A stretch of DNA of 30,543 nt from Minisyncoccota bacterium (lineage in GTDB: Bacteria; Patescibacteriota; Minisyncoccia; UBA6257; 1-14-0-10-40-38): positions 1 to 30,543 of the forward strand of contig SIBX01000002.1 in NCBI GenBank assembly GCA_009694925.1, written 5' to 3'. Positions 5,865 through 15,314 of the stretch are shown here, one piece after another (positions within the stretch are counted from its first letter, which is position 1; every line of letters starts with the position of its first letter). The notes under the pieces are model-generated. The model ran no database searches. It saw nothing but the letters and a program-made list of their open reading frames with translations, and was not told the DNA's origin. The position numbers were made by a program, and so were the translations under genes.

Positions 5865-8800
5865 TTAGGAAATTGAACTTTCCTTCTGTCCAACGATCTC
5901 GTCAAATTCCAGCGCCTCTAATCCATCCGAATCTCTTTCTCTGTATCCAGTTCCAGCAGGGATAAGACGACCTATAATGACGTTTTCCTTAAGTCCTCTC
6001 AAAGTATCATGCCTTCCTTCTAATGCTGCTCCAGTAAGAGCTTTTACGGTTTCCTGGAAAGATGCTGCCGAAAGGAAGCTTTGAGCCGAAGAAGCAACCT
6101 TAGTAACTCCCATCAAAAGTTGTTTGGCTTTAGCTGGAATTTTATTATCTCTTCTTAGTCTTCTATTGTTTTCTATAAATATTGGCTTTTCAATCATCTC
6201 TCCAGAAACAAAACCACTGTCTCCCGGATCAGAGATTCTAACTCTAGAAAACATTTGTCTTGCAATTACCTCTAAATGCTTATTACTTATTTGAGCTCCT
6301 TCGTTCATATAAATCTTCTGAACTTCAGAAATAATATATTTCTCTGCTTCTCTGACTCCTTTAATCTTAAATATTTCTCTAAGGTCTAGCGATCCTTCAG
6401 AAATATAATCTCCTTTTCTAACTTGCTCTCCAACTTTAAACAAAGTTTGAGAAATTTTTGGGATAGGATATTCTGATACTTTTTCATCGTTCTTATCTCC
6501 AGTTTTTATTTTTATAATTTTCAAAGATCCCCTCTCTTCAATGTCTATAACGGTTCCATCTTCTTCAGCGATAAAACCTTTGCCCTTTGGAGTTCTAGCT
6601 TCAAATATTTCTTCCACGCGCGGAAGACCATGAGTAATATCTGCTCCGGCAACTCCTCCAATGTGGAAAGTTCTCATCGTAAGCTGTGTTCCTGGTTCTC
6701 CAATGGATTGTGCAGCAACTATACCAACCGCTTCTCCAAGTTTTATTATTTTATTAGTTCCCAAATCAAATCCATAACACTTTTGGCAAACCCCATACAA
6801 TGTCTTACAAGTTAAAGGAGATCTTATAAAGGTAGATTCTAGTCCCGATGCATCAATTTCTTCGGATATGGCCTTAGTAATATATTCCCCTGCTTTAACC
6901 AAGATTTTATTTCCAACTTTAACATCATCTAATGCAACTCTTGAAACTAATCTGGACACAAATGATTGCCCAAATTTAGATCCTTCAGATTTAACAACCT
7001 CAATTCCATCTTTGGCGCCACAATCTAAATCGCGAACAATCATGTCTTGAGCAACATCAACTAATCTTCTAGTTAAATATCCTGCCTGAGCAGTCTTTAG
7101 GGCTGTATCAGCCAATCCTTTTCTAGCTCCGTGAGTTGCAATAAAGTATTCTAAAACGTTAAATCCTTCTTTATAGGAAGATCTAATAGGAAGTTCTATT
7201 GTTTCGTTCTTTGGGTTTGCAACTAATCCTTTCATACCCATCATCTGGGACGGCTGAGCCCAAGAACCCCTAGCTCCAGAATCTATGATCATGAAAACAG
7301 ATCCATTTTGGTCCAATGATTTAGGAATTAATTTCTTTAAACTATCAGTAGCTTTTTTCCAAATTTCAATAATCCTTTCTTTTCTCTCGCTATTTGTTAA
7401 AACTCCTTCAAGATAATAACCTCTAACAACTGCTGCTTCTTTTTCAGCTTGCTTTAAAATTTCCGGCTTCTCCTTTGGAACAATTAACTCATTCATTCCC
7501 CAAGTTATTCCAGAAATTGTAGCGTATTTAAAACCGACATCTTTTATGTCATCTAAGTGCTTTGCCGCCACAAGAGATTCATAATTATTAACCAATTCTG
7601 AACAGATTTTTTCTAATTCTTTTTTATTAACTAGATAATTTATATATCTAAAGCTTTCTGGCAAAGCAGAATTAAAGATTAATTTCCCTAGAGTAGTCTC
7701 TAGTTTTTCACCATCAGCAAAAATTTTAATTTTTGCATTAATATCTAAGAATCCGGCGTCATAAGCAAGCATAGCTTCCTTATTAGAGCTAAATATTTTT
7801 CCTTCTCCCATAACTCCAGCCTTTTCTTTGGTTAAGTAATAAGAACCCAAAACAACGTCCTTAGTAGGAGTAGCAATAGACTCTCCGGTTGCTGGCTTTA
7901 ACAAGTTTAAAGAAGAAAGCATAAGCTCTCTTGCTTCTTTTTGAGCCTTCGAACTTAACGGAACATGAACTGCCATTTGGTCTCCGTCGAAGTCAGCATT
8001 AAAAGCTGTGCAAACAAGCGGAGGAATCTGTATGGCCAAACCCTCAACTAAAATTGGCTTAAAGGCCTGAACTCCAAGTCTATGCAAAGTAGGAGCTCTG
8101 TTTAAAAGAACTTTTTTATCCTGGATAACTTCTTCTAAAATTGCCCAAATTTCCGGAGTTGCCTGCTCTATTAACCTATTAGAATTTCTAATGTTATGCG
8201 CCAAACCTCTTTCAATAATTTTTTGGATTACGAATGGCTTAAAAAGCTCTAGGGCCATCTTTTTAGGTAATCCACATTCTCCCAACCTCAAATTTGGTCC
8301 GACAACAATTACAGAACGACCCGAATAATCAACTCTTTTTCCAAGCAAGTTTTGTCTAAATCTTCCTTGTTTTCCTTTCAACATATCAGCAAGTGACCTA
8401 AGCGGTCTTCGTAGCGTAGACATCTGCTGAGAACCCATCTTTTGAGAGTTATCTATCAAAGAATCCACTGCCTCCTGCAACATTCTTTTTTCATTAACAA
8501 CAATAACGTCAGGCGCCTTAAGCTCAATTAATTTCTTTAAGCGATTATTTCTATTTATAACTCTTCTATATAAATCATTTAAGTCAGATGTCGCATAGCG
8601 TCCTCCATCTAAAGCCACCATTGGCCTAAGGTCTGGTGGTAAGACCGGAAGAACTGTCATAATCATCCATTCTGGTTTTATTTCATTATTATAAAAAGAT
8701 CTCGCAATTTTAAGTCTCTTTAATAATTTTGCTTCCTTTAAAGGATCTTGAGTATCTTTAATATCCTCTTCCACATTAGTAATAAGCTTCTTTAAATCTG

Positions 8801-9458
8801 TTTTGGCTAAAATATTTCTGACCGCCTCTGCGCCGGACGAAGCTTCAAAAACTTCTCCAAATCTTTTGGCTAAGCTGAAATATTCTAATTCAGTTAAAGT
8901 TTGTCCGATTTTTAAAGATTCTAAAGTTTTTTTAATTTTACTCATAGCGCTCCTAAGGTCGCTTTCTTTTTCTTTATCGCTATCTAATGCTTTCTTTCTT
9001 GTTTTAAATTCTTTTTCAAGTTCTCCTAAAACTCTTTTTCTAGCTTCTTCATTTACAGAAACAACAATATAAATAGCATAATAAATTACTTTTTCGAGTT
9101 TAGCTGGAGGTATATTTAATAAAGTTCCGATTTTTGAAGGAACATTTTTAAAATACCAAATATGAGCAATTGGGGCCGCTAAAGCGATATGACCCATTCT
9201 TTCACGTCTAACAATAGATCTTGTGACCTCAACTCCACATTTATCACAAACTAAACCCTTATATCTAGCTCTCCTATATTTTCCACAATAACATTCCCAA
9301 TCCTTAGCTGGACCGAAAATCCTTTCAGAGAAAAGACCATCCTTCTCTGGACGTTGAGTTCTGTAATTAATAGTTTCCGGTTTAATAACTTCCCCATGGG
9401 ACCACTTAAGTATTTCTTCCGGAGATGCCAATGTAATTTTTATTGCCTTTAAATTCAT
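5865..9458 (-). CDS. rpoC: DNA-directed RNA polymerase subunit beta'
   Basis: A 1197-residue protein, shorter than the roughly 1400 residues of E. coli RpoC, as is common for compact lineages. The N-terminal zinc site is C56/C58 and C71/C74 (CYCGK...CDKC). The catalytic magnesium loop NADFDGD is at 487-493 (Asp 489, 491, 493). The rudder and bridge-helix side shows GKRVDYSGRSVIVVGP and NRAPTLHRLG. The second zinc site is built from DCG, TCKTLYGVCQKC. GEAVGIVAAQSIGEPGTQLT and RTFHIGG are the conserved C-terminal blocks. It forms the active centre with RpoB. It lies 101 bases after rpoB and is presumably co-transcribed. The start has only a weak AGAAG upstream. Confidence 0.98.
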   Translation of the reverse strand: MNLKAIKITLASPEEILKWSHGEVIKPETINYRTQRPEKDGLFSERIFGPAKDWECYCGKYRRARYKGLVCDKCGVEVTRSIVRRERMGHIALAAPIAHIWYFKNVPSKIGTLLNIPPAKLEKVIYYAIYIVVSVNEEARKRVLGELEKEFKTRKKALDSDKEKESDLRSAMSKIKKTLESLKIGQTLTELEYFSLAKRFGEVFEASSGAEAVRNILAKTDLKKLITNVEEDIKDTQDPLKEAKLLKRLKIARSFYNNEIKPEWMIMTVLPVLPPDLRPMVALDGGRYATSDLNDLYRRVINRNNRLKKLIELKAPDVIVVNEKRMLQEAVDSLIDNSQKMGSQQMSTLRRPLRSLADMLKGKQGRFRQNLLGKRVDYSGRSVIVVGPNLRLGECGLPKKMALELFKPFVIQKIIERGLAHNIRNSNRLIEQATPEIWAILEEVIQDKKVLLNRAPTLHRLGVQAFKPILVEGLAIQIPPLVCTAFNADFDGDQMAVHVPLSSKAQKEARELMLSSLNLLKPATGESIATPTKDVVLGSYYLTKEKAGVMGEGKIFSSNKEAMLAYDAGFLDINAKIKIFADGEKLETTLGKLIFNSALPESFRYINYLVNKKELEKICSELVNNYESLVAAKHLDDIKDVGFKYATISGITWGMNELIVPKEKPEILKQAEKEAAVVRGYYLEGVLTNSERKERIIEIWKKATDSLKKLIPKSLDQNGSVFMIIDSGARGSWAQPSQMMGMKGLVANPKNETIELPIRSSYKEGFNVLEYFIATHGARKGLADTALKTAQAGYLTRRLVDVAQDMIVRDLDCGAKDGIEVVKSEGSKFGQSFVSRLVSRVALDDVKVGNKILVKAGEYITKAISEEIDASGLESTFIRSPLTCKTLYGVCQKCYGFDLGTNKIIKLGEAVGIVAAQSIGEPGTQLTMRTFHIGGVAGADITHGLPRVEEIFEARTPKGKGFIAEEDGTVIDIEERGSLKIIKIKTGDKNDEKVSEYPIPKISQTLFKVGEQVRKGDYISEGSLDLREIFKIKGVREAEKYIISEVQKIYMNEGAQISNKHLEVIARQMFSRVRISDPGDSGFVSGEMIEKPIFIENNRRLRRDNKIPAKAKQLLMGVTKVASSAQSFLSAASFQETVKALTGAALEGRHDTLRGLKENVIIGRLIPAGTGYRERDSDGLEALEFDEIVGQKESSIS

Positions 9459-9472
9459 GATTTTCTTCTGTT

Positions 9473-9501
9473 AATTTTAAATTTCCTGTTTAAAATTGTT
9501 A
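9473..9501 (-). repeat. Short inverted-repeat element upstream of rpoC
   Basis: AATTTTAAA...GTTTAAAATT with a CCT centre. It is 28-29 bases long and nearly identical to 14037-14064 upstream of mltG. In both places it ends about 15-35 bases before the start codon. Confidence 0.55.
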
Positions 9502-9519
9502 TTTTATAATAATAGTAAA

Positions 9520-9547
9520 TCACTTCGTGAAATTGCGTCATCGCAAT
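9520..9547. other. Two small hairpins in the rpoB-rpoC spacer
   Basis: TCACTTCGTGA (9520-9530) and ATTGCG/CGCAAT (9532-9547) lie side by side. There is no T-run, so they are not obvious terminators. They may be processing or repeat-derived hairpins. Confidence 0.4.
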
Positions 9548-9559
9548 GAACGAGATACA

Positions 9560-12500
9560 TTAACCTTTTTTATCTTCCATTGTTTCTGCCGACTCATTGT
9601 CATCGCTTTTTATAAGTTCTATATCAAAAGCTAGGGACTTAAGTTCGTTTACTAAAACGTTGAACGATGCAGGGATATTTGGAGTTTTAATTTCTTGTCC
9701 TCTTATTATGGATTCATAGGCAGATGATCTTCCAAGAATGTCATCAGATTTTGTGGTCAACATTTCTTGTAAAATATTTGCTGCTCCATAACCTTCCAAA
9801 GCCCAGACTTCCATTTCTCCAAATCTTTGTCCTCCAAACTGCGCTTTTCCGCCCAATGGCTGTTGAGTGATAAGTGAATATGGACCGATTGATCTCATGT
9901 GAATTTTGTCCTCAACTAAATGATTGAGTTTCAACATATAGATAAGTCCAACCGTAACTGGTTGAGCAAATGGCATTCCAGTTCTTCCATCATAGAGTAT
10001 AGATTTTCCGGTATCAGAAAAACCAGCTTTTCTAAGTTCGGTTTTTATTTCTTCTTCGGTAGCACCAGACAAAGCTGGGGTTTCTGCTCTATAACCAAGT
10101 TTTTTAGCAGCCATTCCTAGATGTATCTCAAACATCTGTCCTAGGTTCATACGAGAAACTATACCTAATGGATTTAAAATAATATCAACTGGAGTTCCAT
10201 CAGAAAGATAAGGCATGTCCTCAACTGGCCTTACTTGAGAAATGACACCTTTATTTCCATGTCTTCCAGATAACTTATCCCCTGCTTGAATTTTTCTTAA
10301 CTGTGCTATTTCAACTTGAATTCTTTTTATAATTCCTGGTTCTAATTTATCGCTAAATTCTCTAGATTTAATTTTTATATTTACAATTCTTCCTTGTTTT
10401 CCATGTGGCAAAACAAGTGAAGTATCTTTTACGTCTCTTGCCTTCTCTCCGAATATTGCTCGCAAAAGTCTTTCTTCTGAAGTGAGTTCACTCTCTCCTT
10501 TTGGAGAAATTTTTCCAACTAAAATATCGCCAGCTTTAACTTCGGCTCCAATTCTTATAATTCCATCTTCGTCTAAATTTTTTAACTTTTCTTCGGATAC
10601 GTTTGGAATATCGGGAGTTGTCATTTCAGGCCCAAGTTTTGTATCGCGAACATCACACTCATACTCTTCTATGTGTATAGAGGTAAATAAATCGTTTTCA
10701 ACCACTCTTTCAGAAAGAACAATAGCATCTTCGTGATTTGCTCCTTCCCAAGACAAAAATGCAACCGTCAAATTCTGTCCTAATGCCAAAACCCCATTTT
10801 CAATAGAAGGTCCGTCAGCTAAAATATCTCCCTTTTTAACCTTATCACCCTTAAAAACTCTTGGCTTTTGAGAAATGCAAGTAAACTGGTTTGATCTCTT
10901 AAATTTAATAAGGTCAAATTTCTTAATTTCTGATTTTGTTTTTAAAGTTATATGAGCACTATCGGCACTTTCAATAGTTCCATCTTCTGGAGCAATTAAA
11001 AGATAGCCAGAATCTCTAGCCACCTTCTTTTCCATTCCAGTTCCAACATAAGGAGCCCTAGCTTTAACAGAAACAACTGCCTGCCTTTGCATGTTTGCAC
11101 CCATTCCTGCTCTGTTTGCATCTGTGTGCTCTAAAAATGGCACCAAAGAAGTTCCTATACTGAAAGCCTGTCTAGGCGCAACGTCTATTAGAGTTATTTC
11201 TTCTTTTGAGCAAGTTCCAGGCTCCCCGAATATTCTTGCTCCTACTATTTCATCAAGAATTTTTCCAGTACTAAAATCAATATTAATTCCAGCATGAGCA
11301 ATTTTCTCTTTTTCTTCTTCTAATGCATCTAACCAAATAAGCTCATTTGTCATTTTTGCATGCTTAACAACAATATAAGGAGTTTCCAAAAATCCAAACT
11401 CATTAATTTTTATGAAGCTGGCAAAATAGTTTATCAAACCAATACTCGATCCTTCAGGTGTTTGAATCGGACAAATCCTTCCATAATGAGACTGGTGGAC
11501 ATCTCTAACTTCAAATCCAGCCCTATCCTTATTTAATCCTCCACCGGGACCAAGTGCAGAAATTCTTCTCTTGTGCTCAACTTCAGATAAAGGATTTACC
11601 TGATCCATAAACTGCGATAATTGAGATGAAGAGAAAAATTCTCTTATAACAGAAATTAATGGCTTTGAATTTACTATTTGCAAAGGAGAAATCGTGTCAT
11701 CGCTAATAGTAGACATTCTATCTTGAATGATTCTTCTCATTCTAGCCAAGCCAACTCTCATTTTTGATTGTATTAATTCTCCCACAGCCTTAACACGCCT
11801 ATTTCCAAGGTGGTCAATATCATCCGGTTCAGAAGACTGATCATTATTTAATCTTATAATCTCTTTTAAAATTGCAATTAAAATATTGGAATTTAAAAGC
11901 TTATCCGTTGCCTTCTCTTTAAGACCTAGTCTGCTCATGGTTTTAAACCAACCCACATCAGAAAGATCATACCTGTCAGTTCTGAAGAATATTGAGTCTA
12001 TTAAACTCTTCATATTTTCAATTGTTGCCAAATCTCCTGGTCTAACGCGCTTATATACTTCAATATAAGATTCATCCAAAGTCTTAGTTTCGCTCTTTTT
12101 TAGAGTAGTTTCTATATATTTTATTGCTCCAGTATCAACATCTTTTAACAGAGTTGAAAAATCATCTATGCCGAAAATGCGCAAAATATCTGTTGCGGCA
12201 ACCTTTCTCTTTCTATCTATTTTTATACCGATAAAACCATCTGAATCAGTCTCAAATTCAATCCAAACTCCGCGTCCAGGGATTATCTTTGCTCCAAATA
12301 ATTTTTTTCCTCTCCAAACATTGGCGGTAAAATAAACTCCAGGCGATCTGATGAGCTGGGATATAACAACCCTCTCTACTCCGTTTACAATAAACGTTCC
12401 CCTGTCTGTCATTACAGGAAAATCTCCAAAATAAACTTCCTGAATCTTTTCGTCGTTTAATTTTTTATTAACAAGCTTAACCTTAACCCTTAAGGATGCT

Positions 12501-12751
12501 TCATAAGTTAAATCTTTTAATCTTGACTGGTTCTCGTCATATTTTGGCTCATCAAAATAATAATCTACGAAATGAACCTCATATTCTTTTCCGGTATAAT
12601 CCTTAATAGGAGAAACCTCTTTAAATAATTCTTTAAGTCCATCTTTCTTAAACCACTCATAAGAATTAAGTTGGATTTCTGCTAAATGATCTTGAGTTGC
12701 AAAAGATCCTGGATGAGCAGAAAAAACCTTTACAGGAAGCTGATTCTTCAT
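9560..12751 (-). CDS. rpoB: DNA-directed RNA polymerase subunit beta
   Basis: A 1063-residue protein, clearly shorter than E. coli RpoB (1342) because lineage-specific insertions are absent. Conserved blocks in order are GTFIVNGVERVVISQLIRSPG (about 118-138), the rifampicin-site region from SQLSQFMDQ to RRISALGPGG (about 376-404), YGRICPIQTPEG, KKVARDSGYL, GQNLTVAFLSWEGANHEDAI, GDKLSGRHGNKGV, and MEVWALEGYGAA near the C-terminus. The usual rifampicin contact residues (D, H, S and L in MDQ...HKRRISAL) are the sensitive-type ones. It heads the rpoBC pair. No rplJL genes precede it; mltG lies upstream instead. The promoter is at 12898-12926, and there is no Shine-Dalgarno sequence. Confidence 0.98.
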   Translation of the reverse strand: MKNQLPVKVFSAHPGSFATQDHLAEIQLNSYEWFKKDGLKELFKEVSPIKDYTGKEYEVHFVDYYFDEPKYDENQSRLKDLTYEASLRVKVKLVNKKLNDEKIQEVYFGDFPVMTDRGTFIVNGVERVVISQLIRSPGVYFTANVWRGKKLFGAKIIPGRGVWIEFETDSDGFIGIKIDRKRKVAATDILRIFGIDDFSTLLKDVDTGAIKYIETTLKKSETKTLDESYIEVYKRVRPGDLATIENMKSLIDSIFFRTDRYDLSDVGWFKTMSRLGLKEKATDKLLNSNILIAILKEIIRLNNDQSSEPDDIDHLGNRRVKAVGELIQSKMRVGLARMRRIIQDRMSTISDDTISPLQIVNSKPLISVIREFFSSSQLSQFMDQVNPLSEVEHKRRISALGPGGGLNKDRAGFEVRDVHQSHYGRICPIQTPEGSSIGLINYFASFIKINEFGFLETPYIVVKHAKMTNELIWLDALEEEKEKIAHAGINIDFSTGKILDEIVGARIFGEPGTCSKEEITLIDVAPRQAFSIGTSLVPFLEHTDANRAGMGANMQRQAVVSVKARAPYVGTGMEKKVARDSGYLLIAPEDGTIESADSAHITLKTKSEIKKFDLIKFKRSNQFTCISQKPRVFKGDKVKKGDILADGPSIENGVLALGQNLTVAFLSWEGANHEDAIVLSERVVENDLFTSIHIEEYECDVRDTKLGPEMTTPDIPNVSEEKLKNLDEDGIIRIGAEVKAGDILVGKISPKGESELTSEERLLRAIFGEKARDVKDTSLVLPHGKQGRIVNIKIKSREFSDKLEPGIIKRIQVEIAQLRKIQAGDKLSGRHGNKGVISQVRPVEDMPYLSDGTPVDIILNPLGIVSRMNLGQMFEIHLGMAAKKLGYRAETPALSGATEEEIKTELRKAGFSDTGKSILYDGRTGMPFAQPVTVGLIYMLKLNHLVEDKIHMRSIGPYSLITQQPLGGKAQFGGQRFGEMEVWALEGYGAANILQEMLTTKSDDILGRSSAYESIIRGQEIKTPNIPASFNVLVNELKSLAFDIELIKSDDNESAETMEDKKG

Positions 12752-12897
12752 AAGAATTTAAATTTATTTTTTTAATAAAAACGAATCAAAATGAACCTCT
12801 AGCTATCGATATTAATAACCAAAAAGACAAAAAATCCCCGCGTCTGCGACGATTTCCTTATTTTCTTAAATTTTTGCTTATTTAGACAAATCACAAT

Positions 12898-12926
12898 ATA
12901 CTAACACGGCTATTTTACCAATGCAA
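12898..12926 (-). promoter_or_regulatory. Promoter of rpoBC
   Basis: On the minus strand TTGCAT (12921-12926), a 17-base spacer and TAGTAT (12898-12903). It gives a leader of about 140 bases before the rpoB start. Confidence 0.55.
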
Positions 12927-12965
12927 GTTCTAACCTTTAATTATTAACAACGCAAGAATTAATAT

Positions 12966-14003
12966 CTATAACCCGAGATATTTTGCTCTATTTATAGAGT
13001 GCTCATCGAAGTCTTTGGAAAAGATGGTTTCTTTCGTTTTTGGACTAGATAAGTAGTAAAAATAAAGAGATTTTTTAGGATTTAAAGCTGCTAAAATTGC
13101 GTCCTTGCCAGGATTTGCAATTGGTCCCGCAGGTAATCCTGCAACAAAATAAGTATTATATTCAGATTTTAAAGAAAAGTCTGATCTTGAGATTGATCCA
13201 CATTTTTTTAAATCTTCCTTGTTAATAAACAAATCAACACATTTTGCATATATAACGCTTGCGTCAACTTGAAGTGGCATTCCTAGGATATATCTCTTCC
13301 ATAAAATTCCCGAGACTATTAATCTATCTTCCTGAAGAGGAACTTCTTTTTCGATTATTGAAGCCATGGCTAAAATGTCATAAAGCGATGGAGTAATTCC
13401 ATGAAGATAGCTTATAAGCCTTCCATCCGCATCGAATAATGGCAACGCTTTTTCTTTAAAATTATCTAAGGCTAATTTTATAAAACTATTTAGATCAGAT
13501 GCTTGAGCAATATTGTACGTATCGGGAAATATAAATCCCTCTAAATTAGAAACTCCTTTTAAAAAATCAAAGTCAGAATAAAAATTTGAGGCATCAAAAC
13601 CTATCAACTCTCGCCCGCCCAACATTCCCAAATTAATCAACTGCTTTTCTATGTCGAACATGCTTTTACCTTCAGTTATTAAAAATTTAAAATCTGTTGG
13701 GCCATCAACAAAACTCGCCACGATTTTAAACATAGAAGAATCTTCCTTAATTTGATAAAATCCAGGCTTCATCTTATGAGCTCTTCCTGTCAAAATTGTC
13801 CAAATCTCAAAAGCTATTCTAGATCTAACTGCCCCAGAAGACTCTAAATTTTTAGATATTATAGATACTCCATCCCCCTTCTCTATTTTAAATACATCTA
13901 TCTTGCTTCCTGTTGGTCTGGAAAGGTAAAAAAAATAAGCCAAAAATAAAAAAAGCACTATACTTACAATTCCTCCCAAAAAAACTTTTTTATTTTGATC
14001 CAT
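12966..14003 (-). CDS. mltG: Endolytic peptidoglycan transglycosylase MltG (YceG-like)
   Basis: A 345-residue protein with one N-terminal membrane helix (about residues 8-27) and an extracytoplasmic YceG/MltG domain. Family blocks present are LEGFIFPDTYNI (154-165), ASIIEKEV with the catalytic Glu (E218), LWKRYILGMPLQVDASVIYA and YNTYFVAGLPAGPIANPGKD, with FSKDFDEHSINRAKYL at the end. MltG cuts nascent glycan strands and is thought to release or terminate them during wall synthesis. Together with the nearby rodA this indicates a genuine peptidoglycan wall. It is followed by rpoB after a 214-base gap and preceded by hairpin-rich DNA. There is no Shine-Dalgarno sequence. Confidence 0.92.
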   Translation of the reverse strand: MDQNKKVFLGGIVSIVLFLFLAYFFYLSRPTGSKIDVFKIEKGDGVSIISKNLESSGAVRSRIAFEIWTILTGRAHKMKPGFYQIKEDSSMFKIVASFVDGPTDFKFLITEGKSMFDIEKQLINLGMLGGRELIGFDASNFYSDFDFLKGVSNLEGFIFPDTYNIAQASDLNSFIKLALDNFKEKALPLFDADGRLISYLHGITPSLYDILAMASIIEKEVPLQEDRLIVSGILWKRYILGMPLQVDASVIYAKCVDLFINKEDLKKCGSISRSDFSLKSEYNTYFVAGLPAGPIANPGKDAILAALNPKKSLYFYYLSSPKTKETIFSKDFDEHSINRAKYLGL

Positions 14004-14036
14004 GCTTTAATTCTTTGATTTAGATTTTCTACATCT

Positions 14037-14064
14037 AATTTTAAACTCCTGTTTAAAATTGTTA
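14037..14064 (-). repeat. Short inverted-repeat element upstream of mltG
   Basis: A perfect 10-bp stem AATTTTAAAC/GTTTAAAATT with loop TCCT, followed by GTTA. It is the second copy of the element at 9473-9501. Confidence 0.6.
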
Positions 14065-14085
14065 ATAAAATAAAGAGAAAACCAT

Positions 14086-14109
14086 GTCGCTTATTTACTA
14101 ATAAGCGAC
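14086..14109 (-). terminator. Hairpin between rodA and mltG
   Basis: A perfect 9-bp stem GTCGCTTAT/ATAAGCGAC with a 6-base loop. On the minus strand only a short TTTT follows, so termination is possible but weak. Confidence 0.4.
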
Positions 14110-14144
14110 GAATCTTTATGTTTCAAAAATGATTATAACAGAAT

Positions 14145-14197
14145 AAAAGCACTTCGCTAAATTTTTGGCCGAAAAATTTTGCGAATTATATGCTTTA
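14145..14197. other. Long interrupted hairpin downstream of rodA
   Basis: Nested stems AAAGCA/TGCTTT, TTCGC/GCGAA and AAATTTTT/AAAAATTT around a GGCC loop. It lies 15 bases after the rodA stop and is probably a 3'-end or processing structure. Confidence 0.5.
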
Positions 14198-14211
14198 GTG
14201 TTAATTATTTT

Positions 14212-15300
14212 TTAAAATATAGATGTTTTATAAGCTCCCTGAACCATACCAATTAAAACCGCCTTAGTTATAAAAGAAGATCCTCCATAGCTTAAAAAAG
14301 GAAATGTCACTCCAACAACCGGAGTAAGCCCAAGGTTTGAACCTATATTTAAGAATAATTCAACCAATAACAAACTTGCGGATGCTAGGGTGAGTAATTT
14401 CAAAAAATTTCCCTGAGTCTTCAAGCTTATAATTAAGATTCTATAAATAATAACCGCAAAAGCCAACAAAATCAAAATTCCGCCGAAAAGACCCCACTCT
14501 TCAACAAAAGAAGAAAAAATAAAATCCGTTGAAGGCTCTGTTAAAAAACCCAAATGCGTTTGTGTCCCCTGTGAAAATCCCTTCCCAAAAAACCCAGCAG
14601 ATCCAACTGCAATTTTTGCCTGGTTAGTACTGTAATTAATTCCCAAAATATCATAGCTTGGATTCAAAAAACCAATAATTCTCTCTTTCTGATAATCTTT
14701 AAACAAAAAAAACCAAGAGAAAATCCCCAAAACCAAAAGAACAAAACCTCCTAATATTATTTTTTTAAAAGGTAGCCCGCCTACTAATAAAAAAGTTATC
14801 CAGATTGAAATTAAAACCATCGCCGACCCCCAGTCTGGCTCTTTAAAAACTATAAGAGCTGGAATAGCTAAATATATTAAACTAATGCCTATTACTGAGA
14901 AATTAGCTATACCAACATGCCTTTTTCCAAAAAAATAAGCAAAAATTATTATCAATGAAATTTTAGTAAGTTCCGAAGGTTGAAATCTAAAAAAGCCTAT
15001 ATCAATCCATCCTCTGGACTCTCTTACTATTGGAGCAAAAAAAGTTAAACACAAAAGAAGAGTGCTAAATAAATAAATTCCGAAAACGAGCCATCTGTAA
15101 TTAGAAATTGCTCTCCAATCTATTGCTGATAAAAAAAATATTATAAAAAAAGATAGCAAAACCCAGACTAGCTGCTGATAAAAAAGCCCCTGAGAAATAC
15201 TCAATAATTGAATAAGACTTGCGCCAGATAAAAACAAAATTGCTGAATTTAAAACCCAGTCTTGCCTTTTAAAAAAAGAAAATATGTTCACATGGAACAT
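14212..15300 (-). CDS. rodA: Peptidoglycan polymerase RodA (SEDS family)
   Basis: A 362-residue polytopic membrane protein with about ten hydrophobic helices and SEDS signatures. These include RGWIDIGFFRFQPSE in the first conserved loop, KEPDWGSAM (the loop with the catalytic-type Asp), and SNLGLTPVVGVTFPFLSYGGSS near the C-terminus. SEDS proteins polymerise lipid II into glycan strands with a partner class B PBP, which is not in this window. I favour RodA over FtsW because of EPDWGSA and the short C-terminus, but this is a judgement from memory of the families. It starts 14 bases after the upstream gene (15315-16076), so the two are probably co-transcribed. Confidence 0.88.
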   Translation of the reverse strand: MFHVNIFSFFKRQDWVLNSAILFLSGASLIQLLSISQGLFYQQLVWVLLSFFIIFFLSAIDWRAISNYRWLVFGIYLFSTLLLCLTFFAPIVRESRGWIDIGFFRFQPSELTKISLIIIFAYFFGKRHVGIANFSVIGISLIYLAIPALIVFKEPDWGSAMVLISIWITFLLVGGLPFKKIILGGFVLLVLGIFSWFFLFKDYQKERIIGFLNPSYDILGINYSTNQAKIAVGSAGFFGKGFSQGTQTHLGFLTEPSTDFIFSSFVEEWGLFGGILILLAFAVIIYRILIISLKTQGNFLKLLTLASASLLLVELFLNIGSNLGLTPVVGVTFPFLSYGGSSFITKAVLIGMVQGAYKTSIF

Positions 15301-15314
15301 TCTACCCTACTATA

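Noticed and set aside
12829..12856. Terminator-like hairpin in the rpoB leader, parallel to the 23S attenuator
   Set aside because: Only a 4-bp CGTC/GACG stem plus AAAT/ATTT with a five-base bulge can be drawn before the T-run. This is too weak to call.
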